Of a stretch of DNA of 64,000 nt, positions 15,879 to 23,597 are shown in pieces (position 1 is the stretch's first letter; each line of letters begins with the position of its first letter). The stretch is from Lysobacter_I brunescens (GTDB lineage: Bacteria > Pseudomonadota > Gammaproteobacteria > Xanthomonadales > Xanthomonadaceae): positions 1-64,000 of the forward strand of contig NZ_JBHTIF010000004.1 in NCBI RefSeq assembly GCF_042677005.1. Direction: 5' to 3'. Below the pieces are notes generated by a model, which was not told the DNA's origin, did not search any database, and saw nothing but the letters and a program-made list of their open reading frames with translations. Position numbers and translations under genes: made by a program.

Positions 15879-16190
15879 TCAGGCAGCGCGGGTGCGCGGC
15901 GTGGCGGATTCAGCGAGCGAACGAAGGACCGGGAAGCGGCCCCAGTTCAGCGCGCCTTTGTTGACGGTCAGCATCGCGGCGGGGTCGAGCAGGTACTCGC
16001 CCGGTGCGTACGGCTGCTGTCCGTTTTCCAGACGGACATCGAAGGGATAGGCGAAGCCGCCCACTTCGAGCTTGGCCTTCTGCTTGCGCGTGGTGAACTC
16101 GCGGTCCTTGCCGCTGTCATCGGTGAAGGTGCCTTTGCGCTCTTCGACGTTGGCGGACAAGACGGAGACTTTGATCTGATCGAGGTTCAT
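15879..16190 (-). CDS. Phage single-stranded DNA-binding protein (pV-like)
   Basis: A 103-residue beta-rich protein (MNLDQIKVSVLSANVEERKG, then a TRKQKAKLEVGG core and YAPGEYLLDPAAMLTVNKGALNWGRFPVLR). Size, predicted fold and position after the replication gene match the helix-destabilising proteins that coat the progeny plus strand before export. Its ATG overlaps the replication initiator stop by 4 nt. Confidence 0.85.
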   Translation of the reverse strand: MNLDQIKVSVLSANVEERKGTFTDDSGKDREFTTRKQKAKLEVGGFAYPFDVRLENGQQPYAPGEYLLDPAAMLTVNKGALNWGRFPVLRSLAESATPRTRAA

Positions 16191-17284
16191 TGGTTGATTT
16201 CCTGTGACGTGATGAGTGAGTGAATTTCCGGCCAGTCAACGCCGGTTGAGTTCGACGCCCAGTCGGGAAGCTTCGGTGACGTGAGCGAGCGAATGACGGA
16301 GCCAAGTTCCGCGTCGTTGCGCGTGTGCTTGACGATGAAATGAAGGGTTGCGCCGTACTGGCGCTTGAGGTGACGACGGCAGCTTTTGAGCGTGGCGACC
16401 GCTGCTGCGTTGGTGACGTCAATGCGCGTTGCCATGGCCTGCAGGAAGCGCAGGACGGGATACGCACCAAGCAGGTAATTGGCAGGATCGCGGAGAAGGT
16501 CGAGCGGCAATTCCTTACGATTCGACGCGGTGAATTGCACCTCGTAGCGCACCCATGGCGATTCACGGTCGCCCAGTTGCTTGCCCTTCTCGTAGACGCG
16601 CATGCGCTTTTCGGACGTGACACTGCCGATGTAGAAGGTCGAGCCATCGCCGCTGCCGAAGTCGTCGATATGCTGGGCCTTGGGTGTTTGGCCCCGGTTA
16701 TCGAACTCGCCTGCCTGATGTCTGCAGATCGCCCAGGTGATCGGATGGAAGCCGTGCAAGTCATCTGCGGCAACGTCCACGCGGGTGATTCTCCCGGCGC
16801 TGCTTTCGAGCTTCGCCCGAAGCTCTAGCCACCGCTTCGCATGGCCAGAGCCCGCAGCGCCCTCGTACAGTCGGCAGCCATCGCCCGTGAGTTCAAGGCG
16901 TGCGGTGTAGACGCCATCTTTGCGGACGGTGTGAGGCCCGCCCATTTCGATCAAGCCGACGTGCTCCCCTGCCCCGTTGCGTAGGCTCACGCGCCACGCG
17001 TAGAAGCGGCCGGCGCGTACTTCGTCGTGTGGCTGGATACCTGATCCGCCGAAGAAGAACGCACACAGGACGGATGCCAGCGCGCAGGCGTTCGAGCCTG
17101 TGGCGTCAAGCGTGTCAAGCGTGTCCTTCATCGATCGGTCCCATCCGGTCTCACGCAGAACCGCAGGAAGGTCAACCGATGCCGAGAACCAATCGAGCAG
17201 GACCCGGAAGGGCTGATCGTCTTCCCTGAACCCACTGACTCCCCTGTTAGACGCGGGGAGTCCGGTAGCGGCGCCGTCAGCCAC
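16187..17284 (-). CDS. Rolling-circle replication initiator (Rep_trans-like, pII analogue)
   Basis: About 365 residues. GTG 17284 is preferred, with GAGG 6 nt upstream and overlapping the stop of the preceding gene; TTG 17299 is an upstream alternative. The protein carries VLLDWFSASV near the N-terminus, RITRVDVAADDLHG in the middle (metal-site type Asp residues), and YEKGKQLG with a downstream Tyr, a pattern of the phage/plasmid replication initiation factor family that nicks the plus-strand origin. It would act on the hairpin region at 11.6 kb. Confidence 0.88.
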   Translation of the reverse strand: MADGAATGLPASNRGVSGFREDDQPFRVLLDWFSASVDLPAVLRETGWDRSMKDTLDTLDATGSNACALASVLCAFFFGGSGIQPHDEVRAGRFYAWRVSLRNGAGEHVGLIEMGGPHTVRKDGVYTARLELTGDGCRLYEGAAGSGHAKRWLELRAKLESSAGRITRVDVAADDLHGFHPITWAICRHQAGEFDNRGQTPKAQHIDDFGSGDGSTFYIGSVTSEKRMRVYEKGKQLGDRESPWVRYEVQFTASNRKELPLDLLRDPANYLLGAYPVLRFLQAMATRIDVTNAAAVATLKSCRRHLKRQYGATLHFIVKHTRNDAELGSVIRSLTSPKLPDWASNSTGVDWPEIHSLITSQEINQ

Positions 17285-17462
17285 AGAGCACCTCGGCAAT
17301 CTCGAAGGCGAGCGCAGACGCGCTCTCTGCCGCTTCCGAGCCGATGGCGGCGGTCATGAGGTCGCCGCAGTCACGGGCGTGCCATTCGACGCGCATGGCG
17401 GCCTCACACTGGCGGCCGAGGTGCGACAGAAGGTCATAAGCCGCAACGTCAACATCAGCCAT
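17277..17462 (-). CDS. Small soluble phage protein, unknown function
   Basis: A 61-residue, acidic, alpha-helical protein (MADVDVAAYDLLSHLGRQCE, then a helix rich in Ala and Glu ending AFEIAEVLCG). Its ATG overlaps the preceding stop by 8 nt and its stop overlaps the replication initiator start, so it is translated in a chain with them. There is no membrane segment. It is not recognised. Confidence 0.7.
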   Translation of the reverse strand: MADVDVAAYDLLSHLGRQCEAAMRVEWHARDCGDLMTAAIGSEAAESASALAFEIAEVLCG

Positions 17463-17643
17463 TGCCGCCCTGCCCTGCGAACATGTCGCGCTGCAGTCGT
17501 GCATGGGGGACCGAGGACAGGAGTAGCGTGTCCTGGCGGAACGCGAGGCCGGCGCGGTAGGCGCGATCAACGCGGAAGACCAGCCAGCAGAAGCCGACAG
17601 TCCAGCCGCCGAAGAACAACACGGCGAACAGGTCGGCGATCAT
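17455..17643 (-). CDS. Small phage membrane protein
   Basis: A 62-residue protein from ATG 17643, which overlaps the upstream stop as ATGA. It has one membrane helix (about 5-24) followed by a basic stretch, FRVDRAYRAGLAFR. It is part of a tightly overlapping run of tiny genes ahead of the replication initiator. Function unknown. Confidence 0.7.
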   Translation of the reverse strand: MIADLFAVLFFGGWTVGFCWLVFRVDRAYRAGLAFRQDTLLLSSVPHARLQRDMFAGQGGNG

Positions 17644-17780
17644 CGGAACCACCGATTGCGGTTGAAGAAGAAGATCAGCGCGCAGATCACGGCAATGAGC
17701 AGGCATCCGCCCTGCAGGTATTGCGGCAAGCAGTCGTAGACCGTGCAGATGCCGTCGAGGAAAGCCGGCTTAGCGGTCAT
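17640..17780 (-). CDS. 46-residue phage membrane protein
   Basis: A short frame from ATG 17780 to TGA 17640: a polar N-terminus with three cysteines (GICTVYDCLPQYLQGGC), one membrane helix (LLIAVICALIFFF) and a basic tail, NRNRWFR. It overlaps the next gene as ATGA and overlaps the end of the upstream small gene by 11 nt, which supports translation. Function unknown. Confidence 0.65.
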   Translation of the reverse strand: MTAKPAFLDGICTVYDCLPQYLQGGCLLIAVICALIFFFNRNRWFR

Positions 17781-17901
17781 CGTTCCGCCCCCGCATGGAC
17801 GCCCAAACAATGGCGCCACTGGTCAAGGCGACCGCGACGGTCCAGATCGTCGGCCCTGTTTCGCTGATCCCGAGAATGAGGATGTGATCTACCGCGCCCA
17901 T
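17770..17901 (-). CDS. 43-residue phage membrane protein, first of the minus-strand operon
   Basis: A short frame from ATG 17901 (AGGGGC upstream) to TAA 17770. It encodes one membrane helix (about 16-35: GPTIWTVAVALTSGAIVWAS) and a basic end, MRGRNDDR. It lies closest to the divergent regulatory region at 18.0 kb, so it would be the first gene of the phage minus-strand transcript. Function unknown. Confidence 0.6.
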   Translation of the reverse strand: MGAVDHILILGISETGPTIWTVAVALTSGAIVWASMRGRNDDR

Positions 17902-17999
17902 GCCCTGCCCCTGTCCATGAAAGCCGGGCGGGATCGCGGTACGGAGGTCCCGAGGGAAGCGGGGGACCGCGACGGCCCCCGCCCGGCGCCGGGTGGCCT

Positions 18000-18035
18000 A
18001 CGCTTAGAGGCTCTAAGCGTGGGCGGATGTATAGT
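18000..18035 (+). promoter_or_regulatory. Operator-like palindrome and -10 box of the phage regulator
   Basis: ACGCTTAGAG and CTCTAAGCGT form a perfect 10-bp inverted repeat around one central base (18000-18020). TATAGT at 18030-18035 could be the -10 box, which puts the palindrome over the -35 zone. A further TAAGC half-like site occurs just before the regulator's ATG. The obvious reading is an operator for the helix-turn-helix protein encoded just downstream, controlling itself and the divergent phage genes. Confidence 0.7.
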
Positions 18036-18070
18036 GCGGCTAAACGAAGGCCGTCAAGAGGGGCTAAGCA

Positions 18071-18427
18071 ATGGACGTTCGAGAACTCGTGGAACTGGCG
18101 AAGGAACGCAGCTCGTGCACGAACGATTCAGAGCTTGCAAAGCGGTTGGGTGTGACGCGTGCAAGCGTCAGCAATTGGAAGTGCGGGAGGAATTATCCGG
18201 ACACTGTGGCGTGCGCAAAAATAGCTGAAATCACGGAGATTCCGCTTGCTCGTGTACTTGGCACTGTTGGCGAGGCGCGAGCGATTTCGCGAGAAGAAAA
18301 GGCCGTGTGGCGCCGTCTTGCAAGTGCGGCCGCGCTTGTGCTGATGTTGATTCCGCTCGCCTCTCGCGTGCAGGCATCGACGGACCTGAATGGCCGCGCC
18401 GGATATGCATTATGCGAAATACGCTAA
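18071..18427 (+). CDS. Phage helix-turn-helix regulator whose reading frame crosses the att site
   Basis: A 118-residue protein with an N-terminal DNA-binding domain (about 1-70; helix-turn-helix NDSELAKRLGVTRASVSNWK), then a hydrophobic segment (about 84-100). AGAGGGG lies 9 nt before the ATG. It resembles the DUF3693-type immunity regulators of Xanthomonas filamentous phages. The last codons (GYALCE) lie inside the 18-bp att repeat and the stop at 18425-18427 is host DNA. In the circular phage the same frame would continue into 10643 and run about 37 more codons, to 10754. The integrated gene therefore probably makes a shortened product. Confidence 0.82.
   Translation: MDVRELVELAKERSSCTNDSELAKRLGVTRASVSNWKCGRNYPDTVACAKIAEITEIPLARVLGTVGEARAISREEKAVWRRLASAAALVLMLIPLASRVQASTDLNGRAGYALCEIR
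18403..18420. repeat. Right prophage junction (second copy of the 18-bp att repeat)
   Basis: ATATGCATTATGCGAAAT is identical to 10625-10642. The XerC-side arm TTATGCGAAAT is complete, but the other arm here is phage sequence (GCCGCGCCGGA) that does not match the XerD consensus. This is the usual asymmetry of a junction made by a dif-integrating phage. Confidence 0.85.
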
Positions 18428-18472
18428 ATGCACTTTAAGGTCTGCAGCTCGACCGACCTCTTTCCACCGACC

Positions 18473-18907
18473 TTACCTAATCCCGCCCGTCCCCTTGCAT
18501 GCCTCGTAGACGCGCTCGTCGTAATACCGGCGCTGGTTGTAGGTAGTGTTCAATCCTGCGGACTGCCGGAACGCGTCGCGTTGGCTTCGTGCGATCTGGC
18601 AGGCAGATGGACCAGAGCCGGATCGGTTGGCGTCCGGCCAGCCGAAGGAGTAATCGCCATCACTGCGTCGGCTGCGGGCCCGACGTTCTTCCACGGCCCT
18701 GCGATCGCGTTCGACTTTGTCGGCCAGGTACGGATTGAAGCCCGGATCGCTGTAGCTCCGCGTCGATTGCGTCACATGCCCTGGCGGGCATGGCGAATTC
18801 TGGAATGTCACGCGCTTCGCTGCGTCCACACATTTGTGGATCACGCCATCCTCGGCTGCCACGGGAAGTGTCAGCACGCACAGCAAGGCGAATATGGGTT
18901 TGAACAT
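18473..18907 (-). CDS. Exported DUF4124 protein, chromosomal side of dif
   Basis: About 144 residues from ATG 18907, which has GGAGG 8 nt upstream; ATGs at 18913 and 18922 are weaker. It has a signal peptide (MFKPIFALLCVLTLPVAA), then the DUF4124 segment GVIHKCVDAAKRVTFQNSPC and a charged tail with an Arg-rich helix (KVERDRRAVEERRARSRR). It is built like the protein at 11.0-11.4 kb inside the prophage. It is probably periplasmic, of unknown function. Confidence 0.8.
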   Translation of the reverse strand: MFKPIFALLCVLTLPVAAEDGVIHKCVDAAKRVTFQNSPCPPGHVTQSTRSYSDPGFNPYLADKVERDRRAVEERRARSRRSDGDYSFGWPDANRSGSGPSACQIARSQRDAFRQSAGLNTTYNQRRYYDERVYEACKGTGGIR

Positions 18908-19197
18908 AGACATGGCCTCCATGCTGGAATATCTGCGGCAAGCACATCCCGTGTAGCGATCGAAACTGCGAAAAAAATCGAAGATTCAGGGCTGCGGGCG
19001 ATATGGATCCATCCACTGCACTCAGTCCAGGACACAGTCCTGAGCGCGTATGCCACATTGAACAGTCTAACCCTGCACCACCGGCGAAACGCGATTCCTG
19101 CCGGACAAAAAGCACGGTAGAACGGCATCAAGGATCAAGACAGGTCACCGCCCGTCCGACTGCTTGCGGATGCAGGCGCACCTGTGCTGCCACGCGG

Positions 19198-19225
19198 TTG
19201 ACATGCGTTTCCTATGGAATATCCT
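19198..19225 (+). promoter_or_regulatory. Sigma-70-type promoter upstream of the P450 pair
   Basis: TTGACA (19198-19203), a 16-nt spacer, then TATCCT (19220-19225) lie 73 nt before the first P450 start. The rest of 18908-19298 shows no gene. Confidence 0.6.
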
Positions 19226-19298
19226 CGAAAGGATGCGCTGAATGCGCTGATGGCAACTAACGGAACTAGACCATGGACAAGAACGGAGGGAATCCGAC

Positions 19299-20564
19299 AT
19301 GACCGAAACAATCCAGGAACCCGCGACGAGCCAGGAGATCGGAGCGCCGCTGGAGACCGGGATGCCCCGGGGACTGTTCAACCCTTTCCTGCCTGGATTC
19401 GACGAGAATCCATATGATCATTACCGAGATCTGCGTAATACGGATCCGGTGCAGGAACACCCGATGGGGTTCTGGTTCGTGACACGACACGCCGATGTGT
19501 CCGCGATCCTGCGCGACAACCGCTTGTCCGTCGCGGATCGCAACCTCGCCGACGGCCCGATGCGCGAGCAGTACCAGCACCTGATCGCAGACCAGGAAGT
19601 CAAGCTGACGTCGATGATCGACAGCGACCCGCCGGATCACACGCGTCTGCGTGCCCTGGTCGGCAAGGTGTTCACTGCGCGTGCGATCGCCGGGCTGGAG
19701 TCGATGGTGACCAAACTGGTCGACGATTCCCTGGATCGCATCGCGGATGCCGGCTCGGCCAACCTGATCGATGCATTCGCCTTCCCATTGCCGTTTGCGG
19801 TGATCGGAAAGATGCTCGGTATGCCCGACAGCGACCCCACGCGGCTTCGCGAATTGGTCGAGACCTTGATCATGTCGCTGGAACCCGTCACCGATCCAGA
19901 GGTGATGAAGGCGATCGCCCAGTGCGAGGTCGAGCTGTGCGGCATGGTCAAGGAGATCATCACGTGGAAACGGAACAACCCCGCCGATGACCTGATGACA
20001 GGCCTTATCCAGGCGGAGGAAAACGGTGACCTGCTCTCCGACGACGAACTGGTGGCCCAGATCCTGCTGCTCTACATGGCAGGCCACCACACGACCGTCA
20101 ACCTGATCGGCAACGGTATGGCCGCGCTGCTGCGGCACCCCGATCAGCTTGCGCTGCTGCGATCGAACCCGGACCTCGTCGGCAACGCAATCGAGGAGTT
20201 CCTCCGCTACGACAGCCCCATTCACCAGACCCGCCGAATCACCCTCACCCCGTACAACATCGGCGGCATCGAGATCCCGGTCGGTACCATGATCATCGGA
20301 TGCATCGGATCGGCCAATCGGGATGAGCGCATGTTCGGTCCAGACACCGACGTGCTGCGGATCGATCGCGAACTGGCACGCCAGCACCTGTCCTTCAGCG
20401 CTGGCGTGCACTACTGCCTTGGCTCCGCGCTCGCGCGGCTGGAAGGCCGGGTGGCATTCAACCGACTGGTGGCCAGATTTCCGAAAATGGCACTGTCCGG
20501 TCCAGTTCGCTGGAATGGCCGCATGAATCTGCGCGGCGCGGCGGACGTCCCGGTCACCGTGTAG
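19299..20564 (+). CDS. Cytochrome P450 (first of a tandem pair)
   Basis: A 421-residue soluble bacterial class P450 with GGAGGG 8 nt before the ATG. It shows the I-helix (LLLYMAGHHTTVNLIG), the K-helix ExxR (EEFLRYDSP), and the haem loop FSAGVHYCLG with ligand Cys373. The acidic residue usual before the I-helix Thr (AGxE/D-T) is replaced by His (AGHHT), which may alter proton delivery. Redox partners are not encoded nearby. The neighbouring polyketide locus begins 2.2 kb away, so this could be a tailoring hydroxylase, but the two are on opposite strands and the link is only positional. Confidence 0.95.
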   Translation: MTETIQEPATSQEIGAPLETGMPRGLFNPFLPGFDENPYDHYRDLRNTDPVQEHPMGFWFVTRHADVSAILRDNRLSVADRNLADGPMREQYQHLIADQEVKLTSMIDSDPPDHTRLRALVGKVFTARAIAGLESMVTKLVDDSLDRIADAGSANLIDAFAFPLPFAVIGKMLGMPDSDPTRLRELVETLIMSLEPVTDPEVMKAIAQCEVELCGMVKEIITWKRNNPADDLMTGLIQAEENGDLLSDDELVAQILLLYMAGHHTTVNLIGNGMAALLRHPDQLALLRSNPDLVGNAIEEFLRYDSPIHQTRRITLTPYNIGGIEIPVGTMIIGCIGSANRDERMFGPDTDVLRIDRELARQHLSFSAGVHYCLGSALARLEGRVAFNRLVARFPKMALSGPVRWNGRMNLRGAADVPVTV

Positions 20565-20812
20565 CCATCTGCTCGAACGCGCCTGGTGTCGCCGACAGCA
20601 AGCACGCTTCGCGCGCAACGTGCGAAAGCCGTGCAGCGCAGGCTTCCAGCTTGTCGTTGGCCTTCGGCGCAGACATCCATTGACTTGCGAATTCGCTTCA
20701 ACCGCCCAGACTGCGGCGATGCCGTGGTCGATGTTTCAGAGCATGTCTCGTGTGTGAGCTGCAAAACGACCTAAACGAACGGAACGAAACCATGAATGAA
20801 GGGAACCAGACG

Positions 20813-22063
20813 ATGAGCGAAACGACCCCGGAAGCAGAGATGAGCCCGGAAATGATGATGCCTCCGGGAATTTTCAACCCGTTCACGCCGGGGTTCGACG
20901 AAAGCCCGTACGAGCATTACCGCGAGATGCGCGATCTCCACCCGGTGCAGGAGCACCCGATGGGCGTCTGGTTCGTATCCCGGTATGCCGACGTCTCCGC
21001 AATGCTGCGCGATCCGGAATTGTCCGCGTCGGAAGAGAACATCGCCGATGGTCCGATGCGCCAACAGTATGAGGAAATTGTCCTCAACTCGCCCATCAAG
21101 CTCGTGACCATGATGGACAGCGACCCGCCGGACCACACCCGGCTTCGGGCATCGGTTGGCAAGGTGTTCTCGCCACGCGCGATCGCAGCGCTTGAGCCCA
21201 TGGTCACCGAACTGGTCGACCAGGCGCTGGACCGCATCGCCGATGCAGGTTCGGCGAATCTGATCGACGCGCTGGCGTTCCCGCTCCCGTTCGCGGTGAT
21301 CAACAAGATGCTCGGCATGCCGGAGACAGCTGATACCACCCGGCTGCTCGAGTTGACCGAAACGATGGTCCTTGCGCTGGAGCCGGTCGGAGATCCCGAA
21401 GCGATGGCGACGATTGTCCGGGCCAACATCGAACTGTGCGAAATGATGCGTGAGGCCATCGCATGGAAGCAGAAGAATCCGGCAGAGGACCTGCTGACCG
21501 GACTCATCCATGCAGCGAATAACGGCGACTTCCACACTGAGGACGAACTTGTGGCGCAGCTTCTGCTGCTCTACATGGCGGGCCACCATTCGACCGTCAG
21601 CCTGCTCGGCAACGGTGTGACTGCGCTGCTGCGCCATCCCGATCAGCATGCGCTGCTCCGGGCGAAGCCCGAACTCATCAACAACGCCGTCGAGGAATTC
21701 CTCCGCTACGACAGCCCGACACACCAGACCCGCCGGATTACCCGCGGCCCGTACACGATCGGCGGCAAGGAGATTCCGCCCGGCGCGTTGGTGATCGCCC
21801 TCCTCGGCTCGGCCAACCGGGACGAGCGCATGTTCGGCCCAGACACCGACGTGCTGCGGATCGACCGCGAAGATGCCCGCCATCAAGTCTCGTTCAGCGT
21901 CGGCATACATCACTGCCTCGGGTCCGCGCTCGCCCGAATGGAAGGCCGGGTTGCGGTCAGCCGTCTGGTCAACAGGTTCCCCAAACTGGCGTTGTCAGGT
22001 CCGGTGCTCTGGAATGGCCGCATGAACATGCGCGCCGCGACGGATATCCCGATCAGCGTCTAA
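20813..22063 (+). CDS. Cytochrome P450 (second of a tandem pair)
   Basis: About 416 residues. ATG 20813 is preferred because GAAGGGAA lies 7 nt upstream and the start then lines up with the first P450; upstream alternatives are 20792 and 20750. It is very similar to the first throughout (FNPFTPGFDESPYEHYR, SDPPDHTRLRA, NRDERMFGPDTDVLRIDR), so the pair is a tandem duplication. The I-helix is AGHHST, where the acid is His and the conserved Thr is Ser. ExxR is in EEFLRYDSP and the haem ligand is Cys368 in FSVGIHHCLG. Retention of both copies suggests different substrates or positions. Confidence 0.95.
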   Translation: MSETTPEAEMSPEMMMPPGIFNPFTPGFDESPYEHYREMRDLHPVQEHPMGVWFVSRYADVSAMLRDPELSASEENIADGPMRQQYEEIVLNSPIKLVTMMDSDPPDHTRLRASVGKVFSPRAIAALEPMVTELVDQALDRIADAGSANLIDALAFPLPFAVINKMLGMPETADTTRLLELTETMVLALEPVGDPEAMATIVRANIELCEMMREAIAWKQKNPAEDLLTGLIHAANNGDFHTEDELVAQLLLLYMAGHHSTVSLLGNGVTALLRHPDQHALLRAKPELINNAVEEFLRYDSPTHQTRRITRGPYTIGGKEIPPGALVIALLGSANRDERMFGPDTDVLRIDREDARHQVSFSVGIHHCLGSALARMEGRVAVSRLVNRFPKLALSGPVLWNGRMNMRAATDIPISV

Positions 22064-22076
22064 ACACTGGCGATGC

Positions 22077-22112
22077 GCCCGACTGGTCGAAAGTGGCATG
22101 GACCAGTCGGGC
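22077..22112 (+). terminator. 12-bp perfect stem-loop after the second P450
   Basis: GCCCGACTGGTC and GACCAGTCGGGC flank a 12-nt loop, 13 nt after the stop. No T-run follows. Confidence 0.55.
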
Positions 22113-22764
22113 AACACCAGCGGGAGCGCTGCCCCCCTCCCCTGCTCACCAGGCCTGAAAGCGTGAAAAACGCATCGAATGCTTGATGTCGCGCGGCGGG
22201 CAGTTCGATCGACAGCGCCGTTTCCAGGCCATCACCTCGATCTTCCAGCGCATTCGATTCGCTTTGGACGAAACCTGTCCTTGCCACAAGTCCAGGTCTG
22301 CCTGACCGAACCTGTACTGCGCGCCATCACAACATGGCCGTGCGATTTGCGGGCCGCGATCTGTTCGACCGATCCGGATCGCGCGACGCGCATGCGTTCA
22401 CGCTTGAGACTCGCCGGCGACAGCCCTCGGCCGTTCCCTGTCACTGAGCCTCTAGTCTGGTCTGGTCTTGGAGGCCAATCGCCCAATGTTGACGCCATCA
22501 GTGCCTCAACGACCACACGATGCCAGCCAACATTGGATTGCCGTGATCTACGGAAAGAGTGCGGAATGCAGCGCGGTATGCGCGGGTGCTCGAAGCACGG
22601 TGATCATGGCAGTGCTGGCTTGCGTCTGCGGGAGACTGGCCGGCCAATGGCGCGAATGCGCTGGCGGCGAACACTGCATTCGCTCGATTCGGGTCTCTAT
22701 CCCCCACCCCCGGACATGCCGTCCGGAGGTGAGGCACACATCTCGCAGCGCTGAAACGAACCGC
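22113..22764. other. Convergent intergenic region with no recognised gene
   Basis: About 650 bases between the convergent P450 and START-domain genes. Long frames exist but their translations are rich in Arg, Ser, Cys and Pro without any domain pattern, and they lack ribosome sites. Nothing else was recognised. Confidence 0.5.
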
Positions 22765-23535
22765 TCAGCGGATGTCCTCGAGGTCAACCAGGTCGACCTT
22801 GGCGTTGACATACTTGTCTTCCAGCAAGGTCGTGCGCAACGTCGTCGCGAAGAACTTGTGGCTGTCGTCGACGAGGCTGAGGTTCAGCAAGGGGTACGGA
22901 ACGAAGCCGACTTCAGCGAAACCGACGTCCTGGATCAGCGCGACTTCGACCTTGCCGTTCGGCTTGGGTGTATAGGTCCATTGGTTGTGGATCCGCTCCA
23001 ATCGCACCACGCCCGGCGTGTGCGGCAAGCTGTTCGGCATGCCCACCACATCGAGCGTGACCGCCTTGGTCGCCTTGTCCTGGTGGAATATCGTCGAGAT
23101 CAGCAGTTCGCGATCGGCGAACGGCCCGGGCACTTCCACGCGCCATAGATCCCGGTCGTAGCCTCGCTCAGGCGTGAAGTCCATGATGCGCTTGAAACCC
23201 ACGCATCCGGGGATCCACTGCTTGCAAACAGGCAGGGTGTCGCCGATGACGACGTGCTGCGAGACCAGCTGGCTCAGCGTGTAGTCGCCTTCCATCACTG
23301 TCCGCAGCTTCAGCATCACGTCGCCGGGAGCCTTCATGGTGTAGACCTTGATGCCATCCTCGTCCTTGGCCAGCTCCCATTCCCCCGACCCGGAGGCAGC
23401 CCATGCGAAATGCGCGACGAGCGCTGCCATCACGACGAGGCTGAATGCGAAGTAGAGCCGCTTCCAAAGCGGATCCTTGACCTTCCGGGGCGCGGCAACC
23501 TTGTCCGTGGTTGTGCTGTTCGACACTTCGTTCAT
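22765..23535 (-). CDS. Membrane-anchored START/SRPBCC lipid-binding domain protein
   Basis: About 256 residues from ATG 23535 (AGGA about 9 nt upstream). A single N-terminal membrane helix (about 28-47) is followed by a START-like domain of roughly 200 residues: GEWELAKDEDGIKVYTMK, DRDLWRVEVPGPFADRELLI, then a long C-terminal helix (NLSLVDDSHKFFATTLRTTL). START domains hold a hydrophobic molecule in a closed cavity. With the RND transporter, the LolA-like protein and a GMC oxidoreductase in the same run of genes, it is likely a periplasm-facing carrier for the hydrophobic polyketide or a lipid; that role is inferred. Confidence 0.82.
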   Translation of the reverse strand: MNEVSNSTTTDKVAAPRKVKDPLWKRLYFAFSLVVMAALVAHFAWAASGSGEWELAKDEDGIKVYTMKAPGDVMLKLRTVMEGDYTLSQLVSQHVVIGDTLPVCKQWIPGCVGFKRIMDFTPERGYDRDLWRVEVPGPFADRELLISTIFHQDKATKAVTLDVVGMPNSLPHTPGVVRLERIHNQWTYTPKPNGKVEVALIQDVGFAEVGFVPYPLLNLSLVDDSHKFFATTLRTTLLEDKYVNAKVDLVDLEDIR

Positions 23536-23597
23536 GCTGTTTTCCTGTCCTTGTGGATTGAGTGATGGCATATCGACGCCGTTCGCTGGAGCGGCGA

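Larger units (their letters stand above)
10625..18420. mobile_element. Inovirus (filamentous ssDNA phage) prophage integrated at dif
   Basis: The element is about 7.8 kb, a normal size for an inovirus, and is bounded by the 18-bp direct repeat ATATGCATTATGCGAAAT. It contains the expected gene set in the expected order on the minus strand: small membrane proteins, replication initiator, ssDNA-binding protein, coat protein, terminator, adsorption protein, pVI-like protein and Zot/pI ATPase. A hairpin-rich noncoding region suits the ssDNA origin, and there is a divergent regulator. No integrase or transposase is present, which fits use of host XerC/XerD as in Xanthomonas Cf-type phages and CTXphi. 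All core genes look intact, so it may be active. Confidence 0.92.

Noticed and set aside
22179..22754. 191-codon + strand frame between the P450 and START genes
   Set aside because: Cys/Arg/Ser-rich translation without any family pattern or ribosome site; best read as noncoding.
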